From Paenibacillus etheri (lineage in GTDB: Bacteria; Bacillota; Bacilli; Paenibacillales; Paenibacillaceae), in assembly GCF_001012825.1 (NCBI RefSeq), contig NZ_LCZJ02000037.1, positions 265,637 through 329,636 of the forward strand: a DNA stretch of 64,000 nucleotides, written 5' to 3'. Positions 1-10,045 of this stretch are shown here, one piece after another. Under the pieces are notes generated by a model. It was given only the letters and a program-made list of their open reading frames with translations. It was not told the DNA's origin and made no database searches. How positions within the stretch are numbered: the stretch's first letter is position 1; every line of letters starts with the position of its first letter. The position numbers were made by a program, and so were the translations under genes.

Positions 1-84
1 ATTCTGTCCGCGCTGTTATCTATAGGTGTGGCGCCAGCTTTGCTCGCGATATTCCTCCACTAGGCTAACCCAGCTTGGGCCAAG

Positions 85-125
85 GGCATGTCTCTTTAGT
101 ACATCTAAAGTAGCATGTCCTTTTT
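85..125 (+). terminator. possible hairpin plus T tract
   Basis: CTTTAG and CTAAAG form a short stem, extended imperfectly by flanking CATG boxes, and five T follow. On the + strand this would end a gene lying left of the window. It could also simply be the trailer of the oxidoreductase gene that ends at 140 on the other strand. The stem is short, so the call is weak. Confidence 0.3.
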
Positions 126-139
126 CTATGAATCGAACC

Positions 140-1108
140 TTAGAACTTAACAGGCAATCCGCTTTGCGCTGAATCGTAGGCCGCACAGGTGACTTTGAGG
201 GTCTTGTATCCATCCTCATAGTCGCATAAAATGCGTGAGCGGTCCCCCGTCCGTACAGCATGTATGAAGGCTTCACTTTCTACTAAATATGGGTTTCCTG
301 TATTCTCAAATTCGGTACTATTGCCGCTTCGCACTTCCAAGAGACGATCCGGGTTCCAGTCCAATAGTCCCCGATCATTATAGAAGCTAAGACCTACACT
401 TCCCACCTCATCAGGTAAAACGCATGTATTTGAAATATTAGCAATAATTCCATTTTCAAGCTTCAGGGATACGGTGCCTACATCTGCCACGCTCACACCT
501 TCATGCTGCTCATGCATAATCCGGTTTCCGAACATGCCGTAGACTTCCTTCACTTCTCCGGCTAGATAGCGCACCAAATCGACGATATGTGTAGTCTGCT
601 CTGTGAATTGTCCTCCGGATTGCTTCTGATCACGCCACCAAGCTACGCCTGGCATGCCGCCCATCCATTGCCCCATAATCATACCAACCTTGTCACCACG
701 CAATGTTTCTTTCAGACGTTTAGTGTTCTCCTGATAGCGGAAATGATATCCTACCGAAGTTAGTAAATTATGTTCCTTAATATCCTGAAGTAGGCTTGCG
801 GGAATTTCAGTAGTCATACTAAGCGGTTTTTCTATAAAAAAGGGAATATCTCTCTTGATTAATGATCGTTCGATCGCACCATGAGATTGTGGAGGCACAC
901 AAATATAAACAGCATCAAGCTCTTCCGCATCCAGCATCTCCGTAATATCACCATATCCAGCAGCACCGTATGGACGTGCCATATTCTCGCCTTTGGCCTT
1001 ACTGCTTCCGCAGACCGCCTGCAAACGGACATCCTCCATCTCTGCCAGCAAATCAGCATGTACCTTAGAGAACCAACCTGTACCCACAATACCCACTTTT
1101 AATGCCAT
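140..1108 (-). CDS. Gfo/Idh/MocA family NAD(P)-dependent oxidoreductase
   Basis: A 322-residue cytoplasmic dehydrogenase of the sugar/inositol oxidoreductase superfamily. The N-terminal Rossmann fold starts with VGIVGTGW (residues 5-12), the family EKP motif is at 93-95 and supplies the catalytic lysine, and the GGQFTEQTTHIVD stretch (165-177) carries the conserved histidine of the C-terminal alpha/beta domain. Length is typical. The ATG at 1108 follows AGGAGG at a 7-nt spacing. It lies downstream of the helicase gene on the same strand with a 68-bp gap, so the two may be cotranscribed, but nothing links their functions. A second family member is at 21037-22032. The substrate (a sugar, inositol or amino sugar derivative) cannot be told from sequence. 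Confidence 0.9.
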   Translation of the reverse strand: MALKVGIVGTGWFSKVHADLLAEMEDVRLQAVCGSSKAKGENMARPYGAAGYGDITEMLDAEELDAVYICVPPQSHGAIERSLIKRDIPFFIEKPLSMTTEIPASLLQDIKEHNLLTSVGYHFRYQENTKRLKETLRGDKVGMIMGQWMGGMPGVAWWRDQKQSGGQFTEQTTHIVDLVRYLAGEVKEVYGMFGNRIMHEQHEGVSVADVGTVSLKLENGIIANISNTCVLPDEVGSVGLSFYNDRGLLDWNPDRLLEVRSGNSTEFENTGNPYLVESEAFIHAVRTGDRSRILCDYEDGYKTLKVTCAAYDSAQSGLPVKF

Positions 1109-1176
1109 TCTTTTTCCTCCTGCCGATTGATTATGTATACCTTTTCATAGATTATACCCTCTTATGAGCGGATAAG

Positions 1177-3468
1177 TTAATCTCTCCATTCTTCGGGAAG
1201 CAAATGCATATAAGGGCTCTGCAAAAATCGATCATCCGCGAGCACAATAATACCCGTATCTGTCTCGCTACGAATCAACCTGCCTCCGGCTTGCAATACC
1301 TTGCACATTCCGGGGTAGACATAAGCATAATCAAAACCATTTTTACCTCTGGCATTGAAATACTGACGCAGTAGATTACGCTCAAGACCTAGCTGTGGCA
1401 GACCCACTCCGACAACCATTACCCCATTGAGACGATCTCCTGGCAGATCTACACCTTCCGAAAAAATCCCTCCGAGTACAGCAAATCCTAACAGCGTCTC
1501 GTCATTGTCTGGACTAAATGAAGCTAAAAAGCTTTCTCTAGCCTGCTCACTCATGCCCGTATCCTGCATCAAAGTCCGTATTTCGGGGTAATTCTCGGTA
1601 AAGGCCTGATATACATTTTGCAAATAGACGTACGAAGGAAAAAACACCAGATAATTGCCCTTCTTTGAGACCATTTGACTCAATGCCCGAGACAACGGGA
1701 TTAGGGAAGCTTCCCGGTCATGATAACGTGTGGAGACAGGCAGTATGGTTACCTCCCACTGCTCCTTCTGAAAAGGAGAGGAGACGGTTAAACTATAATC
1801 TTCTTCCACCGCACCAATCATATCCCGATAGTACGATAATGGGGAAAGCGTAGCAGAGAACAGAATCTGACTTCGAAAGCTCTTAGACATTTGCCGGAGC
1901 AAATGCGAAGGATCCAAATTGAATAGCTTGATATACACATCACCGCGCCGAACCTCAGCATAGGTTATGTAGCGTTCATCATAGGTCTTAAAGGTGCGAA
2001 GCATCCCTTGAACTGCAAAATAGGTATCCAGGAGAACATTTTCTCCTTCTTCATTCAGAGGAACAATGCTGGCGCTTGGATGAATAAGCTCCTGTTCCGC
2101 TTCCAAAGAAAAATTCTCAAGCAAGGCTGGCAGCTCCTCCGGGAATGAAGCCCATTGTCCTTGCCCCTCATCATTACAAATTTTACGAAGGGAGATAAAA
2201 AAAGCATTTACCGATTTAGCTGCAGCACTCAAACTTTGGTTTACTCCCTTGTACTGACGCTGGGTCTCCAGAAAAGGGGCCTTCAGCAAAGAGGCGGAGA
2301 ACATCTCCCGTCCTCGGTCTACCAGATTATGCGCTTCATCTATTAGAAGCACCGTTTCTCTCTTTCTTTCCTCCGTTAGCCGTTTCAGGCTGATCCGGGG
2401 ATCATATATATAATTGTAATCGCAAATCACCGCATCACAGGCATAGGCTGCATCCAGCGAGAACTCAAACGGGCACACTTTATGTTTGTGAGCATACAGT
2501 GCTAGGGTGTCTCTGCTCATCAGCGTCTCATGCTCTAACAAATCCATTACAGCATCGTTAATCCGATCATAATAGCCATCCGCATAAGGACAGGAATCCT
2601 TACCGCAAATCCCTTCATCTCGAAAACAGGTTTTCTCTTTAGCGGTAAGTGTGATGACATGCAGCTGAAGTCCCTGCGTCAGCAGCAGCGAGATAGCTTC
2701 CTGCGCGGCAAAACGGGTAACCGTCTTAGCCGTTAAATAGAACAATCCTTTAGCTTGTCCTTCGCCCATGGCTTTAAGGACCGGGAACAGCGTCGACATT
2801 GTTTTTCCGATGCCGGTGGGCGCCTGAGCGAACAGACTGACCTTTTCCACGATGGATTTGTACACGGCTCCGGCAAAATGCCGTTGTCCTTTTCGATAAG
2901 AAGGAAATGGAAAGCTCAACTCGCGAAGGCTCTGCTCTTTCTTAGCATCATGACGAACCATCATCTCGGCATATGGAGCATATTTGGCCACTGTGTCATT
3001 AGCGAATGAGGTCAGTTCTTCTAAAGACAACGTTCGGTACAAGCTTTTTTGCTCATCAGTAGCCCGGTGGACATAGGTAAGCTTTACCTGAATAGTGGAA
3101 AGCTCCTGCTCCAGCGACACCATATATGCGTACATCAGCCCTTGTGCCCAATGAACCTCATGTCCTTCTTCCAGCATATCCAGCAGTCCGGAGGTTGATT
3201 TGATTTCTTCGACGGTAAGGCTCCCATCCTCCGAGACAAGCAATCCATCACAACGCCCATCTATTATATAAAGTAAGCTACCATAAGGGATCACTGTTTT
3301 CAGATAAACCTCTTTGCGGTCACCTTCCTTATATTGTTTTTGAATTTTCTGATGAATGCGTGTTCCTTCAACCATAGAGGAAGTACCATGAAACCCAGGT
3401 TCAATACTACCGCTGCGAAAAACGTACTCGACGAGAGTTCTAACAGACAGGGTTACAGTATGATCCAA
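1177..3468 (-). CDS. Fe-S DNA helicase (XPD/DinG type) with N-terminal PD-(D/E)XK nuclease-like domain
   Basis: A 763-residue superfamily 2 helicase. The first ~120 residues resemble a RecB/Cas4-type nuclease core: H39, D70/D74, E88-x-K90 and a later Q109 followed by Y. The helicase part has Walker A APTGIGKT (216-223), four cysteines at 281, 288, 293 and 332 placed as in the iron-sulfur domain of XPD/DinG enzymes, and a DEAH box at 377-380. Motifs of the second RecA domain follow, including a GGIFSEGVDLPG segment and a conserved arginine region near the end. The start is TTG at 3468 behind AAGGGAGGTG. The expected role is 5'-3' unwinding of repair or replication intermediates, with nuclease activity suggested but unproven. 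It is divergent from ltaS. Confidence 0.88.
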   Translation of the reverse strand: MDHTVTLSVRTLVEYVFRSGSIEPGFHGTSSMVEGTRIHQKIQKQYKEGDRKEVYLKTVIPYGSLLYIIDGRCDGLLVSEDGSLTVEEIKSTSGLLDMLEEGHEVHWAQGLMYAYMVSLEQELSTIQVKLTYVHRATDEQKSLYRTLSLEELTSFANDTVAKYAPYAEMMVRHDAKKEQSLRELSFPFPSYRKGQRHFAGAVYKSIVEKVSLFAQAPTGIGKTMSTLFPVLKAMGEGQAKGLFYLTAKTVTRFAAQEAISLLLTQGLQLHVITLTAKEKTCFRDEGICGKDSCPYADGYYDRINDAVMDLLEHETLMSRDTLALYAHKHKVCPFEFSLDAAYACDAVICDYNYIYDPRISLKRLTEERKRETVLLIDEAHNLVDRGREMFSASLLKAPFLETQRQYKGVNQSLSAAAKSVNAFFISLRKICNDEGQGQWASFPEELPALLENFSLEAEQELIHPSASIVPLNEEGENVLLDTYFAVQGMLRTFKTYDERYITYAEVRRGDVYIKLFNLDPSHLLRQMSKSFRSQILFSATLSPLSYYRDMIGAVEEDYSLTVSSPFQKEQWEVTILPVSTRYHDREASLIPLSRALSQMVSKKGNYLVFFPSYVYLQNVYQAFTENYPEIRTLMQDTGMSEQARESFLASFSPDNDETLLGFAVLGGIFSEGVDLPGDRLNGVMVVGVGLPQLGLERNLLRQYFNARGKNGFDYAYVYPGMCKVLQAGGRLIRSETDTGIIVLADDRFLQSPYMHLLPEEWRD

Positions 3469-3751
3469 CTATTCTCACCTCCCTTAATTAGCCATATATC
3501 CTTTTTGTTCCCAATGTCTGTTTTGGTCCTTTAATCGCTGTATAACCCCATGGGATAGCATAAAAATCATCTTTCACCCATGTGTATTTAACTTTACGCA
3601 CTCCACAAAGCTTATACTTACGCTTTCGGTTTTTGACTTTCTTCTGCTAGCCCTGCATAATAAATTTTAATACTATGGAGTCATTTTGTCTTGGCGCTGT
3701 TTCGTCCTGTTTGAGAAATGGCCTTTTATCATGTAGAAAGAGGGGGAAGCT

Positions 3752-5611
3752 GTGTCATCCTTTAATATTAAACGTTGGATCATTAAACCTTTTGTGTTTT
3801 TCACAATACTTTTTATCCTAAAAGCATTTCTGGCTTGGGGCGTCATTTTTGATGATGTGCTGCCTTGGAAATCATTACTGACAGAAATCCCTTTTGCCTG
3901 GGCGCTCTTCTGTATTATTGAGCGGTTCGCCTCCAAACGAAAGCTTGGATATTACATGACCGTCAATTTGTTAGTAACAGCCATCTTTTTCGCAGCCATT
4001 ATGTATTTCAAATATTATGGAGTTATTGTAACTTACCATGCCGCAGAGCAAGTGAATCAAGTCACAGCCGTCAGCAACAGCGTATTCTCACTAATGGATC
4101 CTTACTACCTGTTAATCTTTACAGATATTATTGTCCTAGGAGGCTATTTCTTCTTTAATAAGAAGGGCCGTGTCTATAAAAAAGAGAATATCAACCGCCG
4201 TAACGGAAAAATAAAATATAGTGTTCTATTCGCAGTCTCACTAGGTCTATGCTTGTTCAACATTTTGCCTAATAAGGCTAGTATGAATGAAATTAAGAAA
4301 GCTCAGGAGATGGGTATTCTTAATTATGAAGCCTATACGATCTTTGCGAAAGAAGAACCAGAGCTTGTGCAACCAGGTGACATTACGCAAGAGGCCATCA
4401 ACAAGGTGAAGGGGATTAATACTGCAGCTAGTTCTCCACTTCACGGCACGGCTAAAGGCAAGAATCTTATTATCATTCAATTGGAATCCTTCCAGAACTT
4501 TTTACTCGGTCTTAAGCTAGACGGGCAAGAGGTTACACCTAATCTGAACAAAATCATGAAGGATAGTCTTTACTTCCCTAATTTCTATCAAATGGTCGGT
4601 CAAGGGAATACGTCAGATGCAGAGTTCGTTGTGAATACTTCAGCTTACATCCCTCCACGTGGAGCTGCAACGATGTCCTATGTGGATAAGGTTCTACCAA
4701 GTCTGCCACGTTTACTTAAAGACAATGGTTATCAGACCGCAACATTCCACACGAATGTCGTAGAGTTCTGGAACCGTGGTGAGTTGTATGAATCACTGGG
4801 CTTTGATCATTATTATGATCGCAAGTTTTTCGGTGAAGATGATGTTTTCTTTTTCGGCGCTTCTGATGATACGCTCTATAGTAAGACAGCCGATAAGCTA
4901 AAAGACATGAGCAACGAGGGTCAACCTTTCTACGCTCAGGTTATTTCGATGTCAGCGCATCATCCATTCACGGTCCCTGAGGAAAAATACCGCATGAAGC
5001 TGCCAGAGCGTTACGAAGGTACTTTTGTGGGTGACTATATCCGTTCCCAGAACTATGCAGATGATGCCTTCGGACATTTTGTAGAAGAGCTTAAAGCGAA
5101 TGGCGTATGGGATAACAGCGTGATCATGATTTATGGAGATCATATGGGACTACCAATTTATTCTCTCGATCATGATGATAAGCAATTAATGACTGAAATT
5201 TATGGTCATGAATATACCTATGCGGATATGTTAAACATTCCTTTGCTCATTCGTGCAGGAGACAGCACAGCACCACAGACCTTAGAGCAAGTCGGTGGCG
5301 AAGTGGATATCATGCCAACTGCTGCGGGTCTTCTTGGAATTTCATTAGAGAATAACCTAGTTTTCGGTCAAGATCTACTCAGTCAGACTTATAATTTGCT
5401 GCCAGAGCGATATTATTTACCTTCTGGTTCTTTCATTTCCAGCTCAGGACTACTTATTCCGGGAAACAGCTTTGAAGATAATACACAATATCCTGTTTAT
5501 AATGGAAAAGCACCGGCTGCCACTGAGGATGAATACAACCGAGCATTGAGACTCCTACAGCTTTCCCACAGCTACATTACGCAGCTGCCAGACAAACCAA
5601 TTGAACCATAA
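3752..5611 (+). CDS. ltaS: lipoteichoic acid synthase family sulfatase-fold membrane enzyme
   Basis: A 619-residue polyglycerol-phosphate synthase of the LTA synthase family. Five predicted membrane segments (about 10-30, 43-60, 68-88, 117-135 and 154-172) precede an extracellular alkaline-phosphatase-like domain. The metal-binding E245 (QLESF) and the nucleophile threonine T287 (GQGNTSDAEF) are in place, as is the YGDHMG metal motif near residue 470. Known members transfer glycerol phosphate from phosphatidylglycerol to a glycolipid anchor outside the membrane. The start is GTG at 3752, five bases after AGGGGG. Length and order of elements match full-length enzymes. Paralogues (YfnI, YqgS, YvgJ type) exist in this group, so ltaS is a family-level name. 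A strong terminator follows. Confidence 0.9.
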   Translation: MSSFNIKRWIIKPFVFFTILFILKAFLAWGVIFDDVLPWKSLLTEIPFAWALFCIIERFASKRKLGYYMTVNLLVTAIFFAAIMYFKYYGVIVTYHAAEQVNQVTAVSNSVFSLMDPYYLLIFTDIIVLGGYFFFNKKGRVYKKENINRRNGKIKYSVLFAVSLGLCLFNILPNKASMNEIKKAQEMGILNYEAYTIFAKEEPELVQPGDITQEAINKVKGINTAASSPLHGTAKGKNLIIIQLESFQNFLLGLKLDGQEVTPNLNKIMKDSLYFPNFYQMVGQGNTSDAEFVVNTSAYIPPRGAATMSYVDKVLPSLPRLLKDNGYQTATFHTNVVEFWNRGELYESLGFDHYYDRKFFGEDDVFFFGASDDTLYSKTADKLKDMSNEGQPFYAQVISMSAHHPFTVPEEKYRMKLPERYEGTFVGDYIRSQNYADDAFGHFVEELKANGVWDNSVIMIYGDHMGLPIYSLDHDDKQLMTEIYGHEYTYADMLNIPLLIRAGDSTAPQTLEQVGGEVDIMPTAAGLLGISLENNLVFGQDLLSQTYNLLPERYYLPSGSFISSSGLLIPGNSFEDNTQYPVYNGKAPAATEDEYNRALRLLQLSHSYITQLPDKPIEP

Positions 5612-5635
5612 GCCATTCGTAAGATAAGTATTTCA

Positions 5636-5675
5636 AAGAAGGCCACCTTCTCTCCGGAGAAGGTGGCCTTCTTTC
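5636..5675. terminator. bidirectional intrinsic terminator
   Basis: AAGAAGGCCACCTTCTC pairs with GAGAAGGTGGCCTTCTT around a tiny loop, flanked by A-rich and T-rich ends. It sits between the convergent ltaS and MarR genes and can serve both. Confidence 0.85.
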
Positions 5676-5701
5676 TGTATCCATATGTTAAAGCTAGAGA
5701 T

Positions 5702-6133
5702 TTACCGTTCCTGTTCCTCGATCATACGGTAGTACTCTGCAAACTTTTGCAGCTCTTCCGGCTTTAGTATGGATAAATGCTCAGCAAGCAGCTGTTTTGA
5801 ACGGAAATGTCCTTCTTCAAGTATTTGCTGACCTTGCTCGGTGATGGTGACTACAACCGCTCTCCGATCCGCCCCATCCGTCTCACGCTTAATAAAACCC
5901 AGCGCTTCCAGACGATCGAGCATCACGGTAATAGCACTGGATTTGACCTCCATACACTCCGCCAGCTGTACCACCCGCGACTTCTTCTCTTTCGCTACTA
6001 TATTTAACAGACCCATCTGAGGTACAGTAAGTCCGAGTTCTTTATGCAAAGTCCTTTGAGACATGATCTTACGCTGTACTCTCCACATGGATAACCCAAG
6101 ACGCTCTATTAACGGATCTAAATGATGCGGCAT
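5702..6133 (-). CDS. MarR family transcriptional regulator
   Basis: A winged-helix regulator of about 143 residues. The DNA-binding core holds the SSAITVMLDRLEALGFIKRE recognition helix and the DRR(A)VVVTITEQG wing typical of MarR. The open frame extends to a TTG at 6151, but the ATG at 6133 is preferred because GGGAGTT lies upstream of it at about 11 nt and no ribosome site precedes the TTG. MarR proteins are homodimeric repressors relieved by small aromatic or oxidising ligands. It is not in an operon with an obvious target: ltaS converges on it and a chemoreceptor gene diverges from it. Its own 5' region holds no palindrome clear enough to name as an operator. Confidence 0.85.
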   Translation of the reverse strand: MPHHLDPLIERLGLSMWRVQRKIMSQRTLHKELGLTVPQMGLLNIVAKEKKSRVVQLAECMEVKSSAITVMLDRLEALGFIKRETDGADRRAVVVTITEQGQQILEEGHFRSKQLLAEHLSILKPEELQKFAEYYRMIEEQER

Positions 6134-6381
6134 CCTTGTTTCAACTCCCAATCCGTTTTTTAATAACTCAAGCGTACCACTAGAACTGGTTAGGATTCAA
6201 TGTTTTTGTCTACTAAACATTTCATAATCACGTTTATTTCCATAATTCTTCCACCAATTTACAATATCCGACACAAAAATACTATATTCTATGTAAGGTT
6301 ATAAGCTTAACGATAGGCTATAATCGTAGCAGTGAGAGCGATTGTCACCGAAAACATAATTTGTCAAGGTTGGTGCAAAGA

Positions 6382-8076
6382 ATGAAATTGGCAACTAAAT
6401 TAACTTGGATGATGTTCAGCGTATTACTTCTTGTTGGATCATCCATTGGGTTCTTCGGATACCGTACTGCATACAAGCAAGTAGACGAAGCAGCAGGTAT
6501 CGAATTGGTAGGATGCGCCAATATTACAACCGGGCTGATTGACCCATCAGACATTACCGCATTAATTGCAGGAGATCAAAGCAAACTGGAGGCTGTCGAG
6601 GACCGGATCGGTTGGATTGTGGCACATAAGGCTATTTTTAAAGAGGCATTCATTTTGTCTTTAGATGGAAAAGTTCTTGCCGCAGATTCAAGCTTTAAAG
6701 CAAGAGGTTATAAAGCAGGCGATACTTTTTATTTCTCAGATGAAGAGAAGGAAAAGATCACTACATCTAAGCATTCCGCCTACTCCAAGGTTTATACATA
6801 CGAAGGCACATCACTCAAGACGGGCTACGGCCCCATCTATCAGGATCATGATCCGTCCAAGCCTATAGTCGCTCTAATGGCTATTAACTTCGATGGACCA
6901 TTAATTCAAGAACGGACCCGGGACATCATTGTTCAGCCCTTTATTATTGGGGCTTCCATTCTAGTTATTGCTATTGTAGCAGCATATCTGTTAATCCGCA
7001 GAATGGTAAGTCCTTTAACGAAGCTATCCAGAGGCGTAAATCTTGTTGCACAGGGCGATCTCACTCATGATCCTATTTCATTCAACAGCAAGGATGAGAT
7101 TGGTACTTTAGCCCGTAATTTCAATGACATGACGCAGAGCCTACGTATGCTCATTACCGAGGTCAATGAAACCTCTATGCAGGTGGCGTCTTCATCCGAA
7201 GAGCTCTCTGCCAGTGCACAAGAAACTAACCGTGCTGGTGAGTACAGTGTCAACGTTTCGATTGAACTTGCCGATGGAGCTAGTACACAACTGCAAAATC
7301 TGGAGGGTGGATATAAGTCTGTACAAGACTTGTCACACTTCATTACAGAGATTGCAGGAAATGCAGATAACGCGATGAATAATGCTACCAGTAACGCTGA
7401 AAAGGCGCGAACAGGTCGAGAAGCAATGGATTCTACGACACAGCAGATGAGCATCGTCAGTGACAGTATTACTGATTTAGCTGTCATTATCGAAACCTTG
7501 GGTGGCTACTCCAAGGAAATCGAGAATATCGTGGGCACGATTGCGAGCATCGCAGAAGAAACCAATCTGCTGTCGTTGAATGCAGCCATTGAAGCGGCAA
7601 GAGCCGGAGAAGAGGGAAGAGGCTTTGCGGTAGTTGCCCAATCCGTACGCAAGCTTGCCGAGCGTTCCGCCCACTCCGCTGCTCAAATCGGTCAACTCGT
7701 AAGCATCATCGTAAATCAGATGGACCAAGCAGGAGAAACCATGAAACGCTCTACGGAAGAGATGGACCAAGGCCGGGAATTGATCGTAACGGCAGGGCAA
7801 TCCTTCTCCGAGATTGAGATGTCTGTCTCTGGGATGGCTTCACAAAGCCAGCAGATTTCCGGGACAGTCCGCGAACTAGCATTCATCTCCGATGGTCTCG
7901 TTGCTACTCTTCAGAATATCGTAGACGTCGCTAATCAGACAGCAAGCGGTGCGGAAACTTTATCCGCCTCCTCACAAGAGCAGCTTGCAGCCATGGAAGA
8001 AGTGGAATCAGCTGCAGGTTTCCTGTCCTCGCTAGCTGAGAAGCTACAGATTTTAATTGAACGTTTCAAAGTATAA
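6382..8076 (+). CDS. methyl-accepting chemotaxis protein
   Basis: A transmembrane chemoreceptor of about 564 residues. One membrane helix near the N-terminus, an extracellular sensor domain of about 150 residues (LSLDGKVLAAD region), a second membrane helix (FIIGASILVIAIVAAYLLI), a HAMP linker, and a long cytoplasmic coiled coil follow in order. The signalling tip EETNLLSLNAAIEAARAGEE is nearly canonical and is the CheA/CheW contact. Neither possible start has a good ribosome site: TTG 6361 has none, and ATG 6382 has a weak AAGG 12 nt upstream, so ATG was chosen. The ligand is unknown. No chemotaxis genes adjoin it, and a strong terminator follows. Confidence 0.9.
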   Translation: MKLATKLTWMMFSVLLLVGSSIGFFGYRTAYKQVDEAAGIELVGCANITTGLIDPSDITALIAGDQSKLEAVEDRIGWIVAHKAIFKEAFILSLDGKVLAADSSFKARGYKAGDTFYFSDEEKEKITTSKHSAYSKVYTYEGTSLKTGYGPIYQDHDPSKPIVALMAINFDGPLIQERTRDIIVQPFIIGASILVIAIVAAYLLIRRMVSPLTKLSRGVNLVAQGDLTHDPISFNSKDEIGTLARNFNDMTQSLRMLITEVNETSMQVASSSEELSASAQETNRAGEYSVNVSIELADGASTQLQNLEGGYKSVQDLSHFITEIAGNADNAMNNATSNAEKARTGREAMDSTTQQMSIVSDSITDLAVIIETLGGYSKEIENIVGTIASIAEETNLLSLNAAIEAARAGEEGRGFAVVAQSVRKLAERSAHSAAQIGQLVSIIVNQMDQAGETMKRSTEEMDQGRELIVTAGQSFSEIEMSVSGMASQSQQISGTVRELAFISDGLVATLQNIVDVANQTASGAETLSASSQEQLAAMEEVESAAGFLSSLAEKLQILIERFKV

Positions 8077-8106
8077 TCATTCTTATTCATGTAAGTTCTT
8101 AAACTT

Positions 8107-8157
8107 AAAGGGGCTAGCGACCAAGCAGAGAAATTCTGCGTGGTGCTAGCCCCTTTT
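8107..8157. terminator. intrinsic terminator of the chemoreceptor gene
   Basis: AAAGGGGCTAGC and GCTAGCCCCTTTT form a 12-bp stem with a 26-nt loop that contains a further GCAGA/TCTGC hairpin. It separates convergent genes and can act in both directions. Confidence 0.85.
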
Positions 8158-8170
8158 CTATGTATTGAGA

Positions 8171-10045
8171 TCATGATGCTGCCGTATTCGCTATAAACCA
8201 CTCACCGAGCTCATGTACAGGCATCGGCCGACCGTAATAATAACCTTGCATGACTCTACAACCCAGTGATTTCAGCAATTCGATCTGCTCTGGTGTCTCC
8301 ACACCTTCCGCCACGACTTCCATATTAAGATGGGTCGCAATCGCAATAATATTGCTGATAATAGCTTTCTTAGAGTGCATCTTGCTGTTACGAATAAATA
8401 CTTGGTCAATCTTGAGTGTGTTCACCGGGATCTCATCCAAATTACCAAGGGAGGAGAAGCCTGTCCCAAAGTCATCCAGCGATACTCTTACCCCAAGCAT
8501 CCGAAGTCTGGACAGCTGCGCAACCGTCTCCTTCATGTTATGCATCGCAATGGACTCTGTAATCTCCAGTTCGAGGAAGTGTGGCTCTAATTCTGAACAT
8601 GTGAGTGCTTCCGCTACAACATCGTATAGACTCCCATCTTCAAACATTCGTGCCGACATATTAATAGAGACTGGTACGCTAGCTATCTCTTCCTTATGCC
8701 AGAACCTGTTCTGACTACACACATCATGTAGCATCCAATAGGTGATTGGAACAATCAGTCCTGTCTCTTCTGCAATCGGAATGAATTCCGCAGGCGAAAT
8801 GATCCCATGCTCTGGGTGTCTCCAGCGCAGCAATGCTTCAAGACCTACCGTAACATTCATATAAGAATCCCATTTAGGCTGATACACAACCATAAACTCA
8901 GAACGTGCCAACGCTTTACGAAGATCCTTCTCCAGCGACATCCGCCGCAACTGATGGCGATTTGCTTCTAGGTCGAACACACTGCATTTGTTCTTACCCG
9001 AATCCTTAGAAGTATAAAGAGCTGTATCCGCAGCCTTCATTAGCGCTGAGCGATCAGTCCCATGCAAAGGAGTCATACTGATACCAACGCTTGCAGTAAC
9101 ATATAGCTCGTTGCCCTGAATAGGATAGAATTTCTTAAGTTCATGCATAATATGCCCGGCCTCTTCCTGCGCACCCTCCAGCGTACAATCTGGAAGAGCA
9201 ATCAGGAATTCGTCACCTCCTAAACGGAAGATCTCCCCTTTGTCTCCTACAGAACGAATTAATCTTACAGCAACCTCCTGCAGTAACATATCACCTATAT
9301 CATGTCCAAGCGTATCATTAATCGACTTAAAGCGATCTAGATCTACAATAAAAACAGCACCAGATCTACTTCCGAAAAATTCATCTTTAAAATAGCGTTC
9401 AAGTCCATGCCGATTCGGCAGCTCTGTTAGTGGATCTTGGTAAGCCATTCGTTCAAGCACATGGCGATCCAGAAATACGGCGCCAGCAGAAACTGCGAGC
9501 ATAAGTAGCGCTACCAGCGAAACTCCAATTAACAGTACAATATCAGTCTCCGCAATAAAAGGTTTGCTTACGAGTAAGTTGTTATATTCGAAATGACTAG
9601 CCCTTACACTTGTATAATGTAATCCGGCAACTGAAATTCCAATAAACAATGCCGAGTATAGCTTCCACCTTTGAAACCCTGCGCATTCTTTAAACTTGTG
9701 AAACATCAATAATCCGATATAAGACGAAACCAAAAGAAGGGTTACAGCAACGGCTTGAATCCATGAATCATAATGAATCTTAGCCGCAATCTTCATAGCA
9801 GACATCCCGCCTGGAACATAATTGACCTCAGCCGGAAAGCGACTCGCCATTATCCCAACATAATGTATTGCCCAAATACCGCAGCCTAGAACACAAGCCC
9901 CCGAGATTAACCAAAGACGTCGGATTTTGCCGGTAGAACGCGAAACTTGCGAGATCAGATTCAATGCGGAATAAGTAACTGTCGCCGCTAGCACAAATGA
10001 TAGTAAAACAATCCAAACATTAAAGTGGATGCCCATTTTATCCAT
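8171..10045 (-). CDS. MHYT-GGDEF-EAL c-di-GMP turnover membrane protein
   Basis: A 624-residue membrane protein with three parts. Residues 1-195 form a multi-pass MHYT-type sensor with the histidine motifs AIHYVG (59-64) and GLHYTS (141-146), thought in this family to bind metal. A GGDEF domain has an intact GGDEF at 276-280, so diguanylate cyclase activity is possible. An EAL domain has EALLRW (403-408), SINMSAR, ELEITES, DDFGTG, LKIDQ and AEGVET, all expected for an active phosphodiesterase. Both domains keep their key residues, so the net direction cannot be predicted. The ATG at 10045 follows GAAGAGG. A separate diguanylate cyclase is encoded at 41068-42660. Confidence 0.92.
   Translation of the reverse strand: MDKMGIHFNVWIVLLSFVLAATVTYSALNLISQVSRSTGKIRRLWLISGACVLGCGIWAIHYVGIMASRFPAEVNYVPGGMSAMKIAAKIHYDSWIQAVAVTLLLVSSYIGLLMFHKFKECAGFQRWKLYSALFIGISVAGLHYTSVRASHFEYNNLLVSKPFIAETDIVLLIGVSLVALLMLAVSAGAVFLDRHVLERMAYQDPLTELPNRHGLERYFKDEFFGSRSGAVFIVDLDRFKSINDTLGHDIGDMLLQEVAVRLIRSVGDKGEIFRLGGDEFLIALPDCTLEGAQEEAGHIMHELKKFYPIQGNELYVTASVGISMTPLHGTDRSALMKAADTALYTSKDSGKNKCSVFDLEANRHQLRRMSLEKDLRKALARSEFMVVYQPKWDSYMNVTVGLEALLRWRHPEHGIISPAEFIPIAEETGLIVPITYWMLHDVCSQNRFWHKEEIASVPVSINMSARMFEDGSLYDVVAEALTCSELEPHFLELEITESIAMHNMKETVAQLSRLRMLGVRVSLDDFGTGFSSLGNLDEIPVNTLKIDQVFIRNSKMHSKKAIISNIIAIATHLNMEVVAEGVETPEQIELLKSLGCRVMQGYYYGRPMPVHELGEWFIANTAAS

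Noticed and set aside
16-276. 86-residue frame at the left edge on the minus strand
   Set aside because: Most of it overlaps the end of the oxidoreductase gene in another frame. The remaining tail matches nothing I recognise and has no ribosome site.
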